Source of the DNA: Dirofilaria immitis | Lineage: Eukaryota > Nematoda > Chromadorea > Rhabditida > Onchocercidae | Length of the DNA stretch: 64,000 nt | Direction of reading: 5' to 3' | Assembly: GCA_024305405.1 (NCBI GenBank) | Contig: JAKNDB010000103.1 | Span: 1,302,001 to 1,366,000 of the forward strand | In this document: positions 61,301 to 64,000 of the stretch, one piece after another | How positions within the stretch are numbered: the stretch's first letter is position 1 | Layout of the letters: each line of letters starts with the position of its first letter | Notes under the pieces: generated by a model | Database searches by the model: none | Seen by the model: only the letters and a program-made list of their open reading frames with translations | What the model was told of the DNA's origin: nothing | Position numbers and translations under genes: made by a program

Positions 61301-63517
61301 TTGCAACAATACATTTTTCGAATTCAAAGTTTGCATATTTCTATTTTTCTTTGCAAAATAATAATTGCATAAATATAATTCAAGTTGCTTTCAGTTTCAA
61401 GGTAATAATATATATGGTTATCCATCAGATGTTGCATTACTTCGTTACGTGGAAATGTTTTCATCAGTGGAAAAAATTAGAATGGACTATGTTGTAAATA
61501 AACAGCTCATTTTTTCTTGTTTAACATAATTTAAAATTTCATGAAAAAATTAAACTTTTTTGACATCTTTTTAGAAGAATAAAAAACAAAATTACTATAA
61601 ATTGTAAAAGATTAATAAAATAGCTTGAAAGAATATATTATAGAACAATTTCTAATTCTTTTATTTATCAATGATATGTAAACAATGAATGGTTCATAAA
61701 TTTATAATTTACGAAATTTCGGAAATTTAAAAATTTTTTTCGTAAGAATATAAGAAATAATTTAAAAAATTGATGATAATTAAAAATATAACTTCTTATC
61801 TCCTTTTTACAGACGGTTCTTGACATGCCATTTAATTCGATACGCCGATATCATCTGGTGGTAGCACGTGAAGTTATGGATTTATCAGAAACAGAAAAAG
61901 CTGAAAAAGAAATGAATCAATTAAATAATGGTGCTACCTTTGTAATGATGATTAATGGTGCACCAGAAGTTGTACTCAAATACTGCAGTTATCTACAAAC
62001 TGATAAAGAATGTGTATCAATTGATTCGAAACTTCGTCAAGAGTGCCAGGTGAACGCTCAAACGTAAGTATGTAAGTAGCAAACGTAAAGTAAAAAAAAA
62101 TGAAATTTTTAAAAATTTATTTTTGTTTCTTTTATTAATTTTTATTTTTGCAGTAAAGCAAACAATACACATATATTCATATATTTTTCGGATAGAATTT
62201 GATACTTGATTATGATTGTCTAAGTCGGGAAATCAGAATATTGATAGTAATTGGCTAAGCATTTTGAGTTACTTGTAACTGGATAGGAAGTTTCAACTGA
62301 TACTTTAATTTTTCGTTACATTAATAATGCAGATGTTAACATATCGTTTTTTAATTTATACAATTTAGTTTTACAATTTATATCTTAAAAAACAAAAATA
62401 TTTTTCTAACCTTTTTCTTTTCAAAAATTTCAGACTGCTTGGGAGCATTTTGGAAACGAAGGTAAACGAGTATTTGCATTCGCCATAAAGCGTTTTTTAT
62501 CAATGATGCAAATGCCAAGTTTACATCTTCCAATATAGTACTAGAAGATTTAACATTCCTTGGAATGACAGCACTGATTGATCCACCACGGTAATTTTTT
62601 TAATTTTTACTATAAAATTTAATAAATCATTCACTAGTTCAATATAGATGGTCATTTTTTGAAAAATAGAGGTTTTGATTTTAACTTTTCACATTATTCT
62701 TTGTTTAGGGATGATGCAGCAAATGCAATAAAACAGTGTAAAGAAGCTGGAATCAAAGTTTATATGATTACAGGTATGATGTGTACATGTATTTGAAAGG
62801 TTTTATCATTATTTATTAAATAAAACAATTAAATAAACTAATTAGAAAAAATATACAATTAAATTAAAGTTAATGTTTCTAATATAATTATGCAGGTGCC
62901 ATATGTAACATACTACTTGCTAAGTTTTAGATATCAATATTTGATTCTTGTTTCTAGCAATCGTCTCTTTTAAAATCACCGTTCGTGAATTTCTTAGTCT
63001 ACCATCGATCAGTTTATAAGAAATTATTAATGAAATTACTAATAAAAATTTGACGCAGCTATAATACGGTGCATCAACGTATTAGCAAGTTTATAACCGA
63101 AACTTTTTTCGAAAACATGTATGATGATAATTATTTCATTATTCTAATCAGTTTCATTATTTTGATTACCTAATTAGTCATCTGAAATTTGATAATCTAA
63201 TTTTTGTTCTAGTTCCTTTCCAATAATATCTGATAGTATTTAAATGTTAATTGATTTACTACGACTACGAATTTTAGAAATTACTATTATTCATGAAATA
63301 CCATTATTGATGATGAGGAATTAGAATTTTTTATTTTTGTTATTTTCAAAATCTCATGTGGATTATATGGTAGAAGAAATTCACTTAATGAATAATAATT
63401 TTGGTAAATCAATGTTAGGAAATCAAGTTAATTTTTGTTGATGTCTTAGGTGATCATCCGACAACTGCAGTAGCAATAGCCCGAAAAATTGGACTTATTG
63501 GTATTGGTGATGAAATG
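55130..63517 (+). CDS. Divergent Na+/K+-ATPase alpha-like P-type ATPase (CATP-type), 3' end beyond window
   Basis: Fourteen exons: 55130-55329, 55961-56069, 57254-57402, 57665-57854, 58346-58488, 58576-58724, 59065-59327, 59719-59941, 60396-60495, 61395-61493, 61813-62049, 62434-62590, 62709-62773, 63450-63517; about 718 residues. The layout follows the P2C alpha subunit: cytosolic N-terminus, M1-M2 (RQFCIDYGYYFS, CTLILILIVILMCFVAFY), A-domain (VTGDLV, IPADIRIL), M3-M4, P-domain DKTGTLTQN (Asp about 378), N-domain (INGAPE), hinge (ALIDPPR, MITGDHP). M5-M10 lie beyond the window. TGES reads TGDK (about 217-220) and M4 PEGL reads PQGL (Gln about 336), so normal pumping is doubtful. Nematodes have divergent alpha-like paralogues (CATP-1/2/3) and this resembles them; which one is unclear. 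Two one-base frame discontinuities occur, at the exon 2/3 junction and in exon 12. Confidence 0.92.
55961..56069 (+). CDS. ATPase exon 2
   Basis: Acceptor CAATTTTCAG, donor TCG/GTAAGT. It encodes KRLRDGGANIIEHPRKISNV then KLFLRQFCIDYGYYFS, aligned with LARDGPNALTPP...VKFCRQLFGGFSMLLW. It leaves phase 0, whereas exon 3 needs an incoming single base. Confidence 0.85.
57254..57402 (+). CDS. ATPase exon 3, M1-M2
   Basis: Acceptor AATATTTCAG, donor CAA/GTTAGC. It encodes GAAMLSLATYVIHLMHGNNE then PINLYCTLILILIVILMCFV and AFYREKQTLQ, aligned with IGAILCFLAYGI and the M2 helix. The open frame begins with two bases of a split codon, so the junction with exon 2 is off by one base. Confidence 0.85.
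57665..57854 (+). CDS. ATPase exon 4, A-domain
   Basis: Acceptor TTATTAG, donor ACAG/GTTTAT. It encodes VLPTSCIVIRDCKKQQVPEE then ELVTGDLVVITAGAIIPADI and SAITG, aligned with [40 protein letters not shown]...SSLTG. Confidence 0.93.
58346..58488 (+). CDS. ATPase exon 5, altered TGES motif
   Basis: Acceptor TTAATTTCAG, donor ACG/GTAACT. It continues the A-domain as GDKEAYDYTHEAIATY then FEARNVAFKGSFCLEGDGIG and IVVRTGKYT, aligned with [46 protein letters not shown]. The catalytic Glu-Ser of TGES is Asp-Lys here (58348-58353). Confidence 0.93.
58576..58724 (+). CDS. ATPase exon 6, M3
   Basis: Acceptor ATATTTTAG, donor AATAA/GTTTGT. It encodes VLGYIINIHQQVSKTRSKLK then EIDEFVNFISIVALVMAIVF, matching the VMGRIA...EIEHFIxxIxxVAVxLGVxFF region leading through M3. 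Confidence 0.92.
59065..59327 (+). CDS. ATPase exon 7, M4 (PQGL) and phosphorylation site
   Basis: Acceptor TTTTTTTAG, donor CAACCAA/GTTTGT. It encodes LIIIVANVPQGLPAMVISQL, then KKLDIIDELGATTVVATDKT and GTLTQNLMVLTDLWYN. The phosphorylated Asp is codon 59255-59257. The M4 cation-ligand Glu of PEGL is Gln (CAA, 59129-59131), and CSDKTGT reads ATDKTGT. Confidence 0.95.
59719..59941 (+). CDS. ATPase exon 8
   Basis: Acceptor CGTTTTAG, donor TCCT/GTTAGT. It encodes HNFVNNQSLLDTN...LSDMFIVMSVCNRAHFEC, aligned with the LSRIAGLCNRAVF region of the N-domain, then a Lys/Ala-rich insert. The frame stays open past the donor to a stop, so the donor was chosen by phase with exon 9. Confidence 0.8.
60396..60495 (+). 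CDS. ATPase exon 9
   Basis: Acceptor TTAATTTTTAG, donor CAG/GTATCG, 100 nt. It encodes NSVTGKPTVVFAMQNNAVET then GGISKTDDIQEHQ. It aligns poorly with vertebrate alpha subunits, so it is probably a nematode-specific N-domain loop. Confidence 0.7.
61395..61493 (+). CDS. ATPase exon 10
   Basis: Acceptor TTGCTTTCAG, donor GTT/GTAAAT. It encodes FQGNNIYGYPSDVALLRYVE, aligned with AVAGDASESALLKCIE. The conserved GDASE reads GYPSD. Confidence 0.85.
61813..62049 (+). CDS. ATPase exon 11, N-domain
   Basis: Acceptor CTTTTTACAG, donor CAG/GTGAAC. It encodes TVLDMPFNSIRRYHLVVARE ... FVMMINGAPEVVLKYCSYLQ, aligned with VEIPFNSTNKYQLSI...LLVMKGAPERILDRC. The donor at 62049 was preferred over the GTAAGT at 62064 because only it keeps the frame into exon 12 (ECQ/TAWEHFGNEGKRVFAF). 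Confidence 0.92.
62434..62590 (+). CDS. ATPase exon 12, frame break in a T-run
   Basis: Acceptor AAAATTTCAG, donor CACG/GTAATT. The first part reads TAWEHFGNEGKRVFAFAIKR, the second part matches only one frame over (FTSSNIVLEDLTFLGMTALI, DPPR). The switch coincides with a T6 run (62493-62498); one more T would join the two. This is most simply a homopolymer indel. Confidence 0.88.
62709..62773 (+). CDS. ATPase exon 13
   Basis: Acceptor TTTGTTTAG, donor ACAG/GTATGA. It encodes DDAANAIKQCKEAGIKVYMI then TG, matching [25 protein letters not shown] in the P-domain. Confidence 0.92.
63450..63517 (+). CDS. ATPase exon 14, last in window
   Basis: Acceptor ATGTCTTAG, donor ATG/GTATGG. It encodes GDHPTTAVAIARKIGLIGIG then DEM, matching GDHPITAKAIAKGVGII. 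The gene must continue past 64000 for the rest of the P-domain and M5-M10; 63518-64000 is intron. Confidence 0.9.
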
Positions 63518-64000
63518 GTATGGTTATTTTTGAGAGTAATTTCAATAAGTTAATCTTTACTCTTTTCTTTTGATATAACATTCCTAATAATGTTAGAAGT
63601 AATAAAAATAATAAAATTAAAATGTTAAATATTTAATTACTACAAAAAATGAGAGTAGTATTTGAAGATATATAATGTTAGCTTAGCAAAAAAAGGAAGT
63701 GAATTAAATAGTGTATCTGAAATTGTTTCTTCCAGAAAGAATATAATGATATAAAATGAAACTAAATCTTTGATTTAATAAATTCAAATATAGCTTATGT
63801 TATTGTTGTTGAGAATATGTGCATATGCTTAATGAAGAAAAAAAGGGAAATAATGCATACACATTTTGAAAATATTTTCAAATTTTTCCTTTCTTCCTTT
63901 TCTCTTTGAAAATATTTTGTTTTGATAATATTTATTTCATTCATTGTTAATAAATTTTATTTATATTCTTAACAATTACATAAGCTATATTTGAATTTAT

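Noticed and set aside
62050..62063. Extension of ATPase exon 11 to the strong GTAAGT donor at 62064
   Set aside because: It breaks the frame into exon 12, whereas the CAG/GTGAAC donor at 62049 gives an unbroken alignment.

Overview
This window looks like nuclear DNA of a spirurid (filarial-type) parasitic nematode. It is very AT-rich, its genes are split into small exons with short GT-AG introns, and it carries an exact copy of the nematode SL1 spliced-leader exon downstream of a 5S rRNA fragment, an arrangement typical of filarial genomes. No bacterial, viral or autonomous transposon gene is recognisable. Most long open frames in the window are low-complexity T-rich or simple-repeat frames and are not genes.

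Layout. (1) 2-73 (+): the last codons of an unidentified gene entering from the left, with a poly(A) signal at 145-150. (2) 2209-7131 (-): a complete ZNRF1/2-type RING E3 ubiquitin ligase. Seven exons join in frame to about 201 residues, with an N-myristoylation start (MGGRQS), a C2-type zinc-finger region and a C-terminal RING. (3) 7132-39408: about 32 kb with no confident exon. It holds simple repeats, decayed minisatellites, a G-quadruplex motif and a few exon-like islands. (4) 39409-43227 (+): six exons of a repulsive guidance molecule (RGM/DRAG-1), a GPI-anchored BMP co-receptor; its signal-peptide exon was not found. (5) 43266-55119: mostly repeat-rich non-coding DNA, with a 5'-truncated 5S rRNA followed by an apparently intact SL1 RNA gene (50178-50462), a possible minus-strand terminal exon (47028-47155), inverted repeats and a strong hairpin (54755-54835). 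(6) 55130-63517 (+), continuing off the right end: fourteen exons (about 718 residues) of a divergent Na+/K+-ATPase alpha-like P-type ATPase.

The three protein genes are all eukaryotic membrane or signalling genes (membrane-anchored E3 ligase, BMP co-receptor, P2C-type ATPase). Nothing in the sequence says they act together. The most interesting signals are altered motifs: the ATPase keeps its DKTGT phosphorylation site but has TGDK for TGES and PQGL for PEGL, and the RGM has GSRH where vertebrate RGMs have the self-cleaving GDPH. Three single-base frame discontinuities in the two plus-strand genes, two of them in homopolymers, look more like consensus errors than decay.
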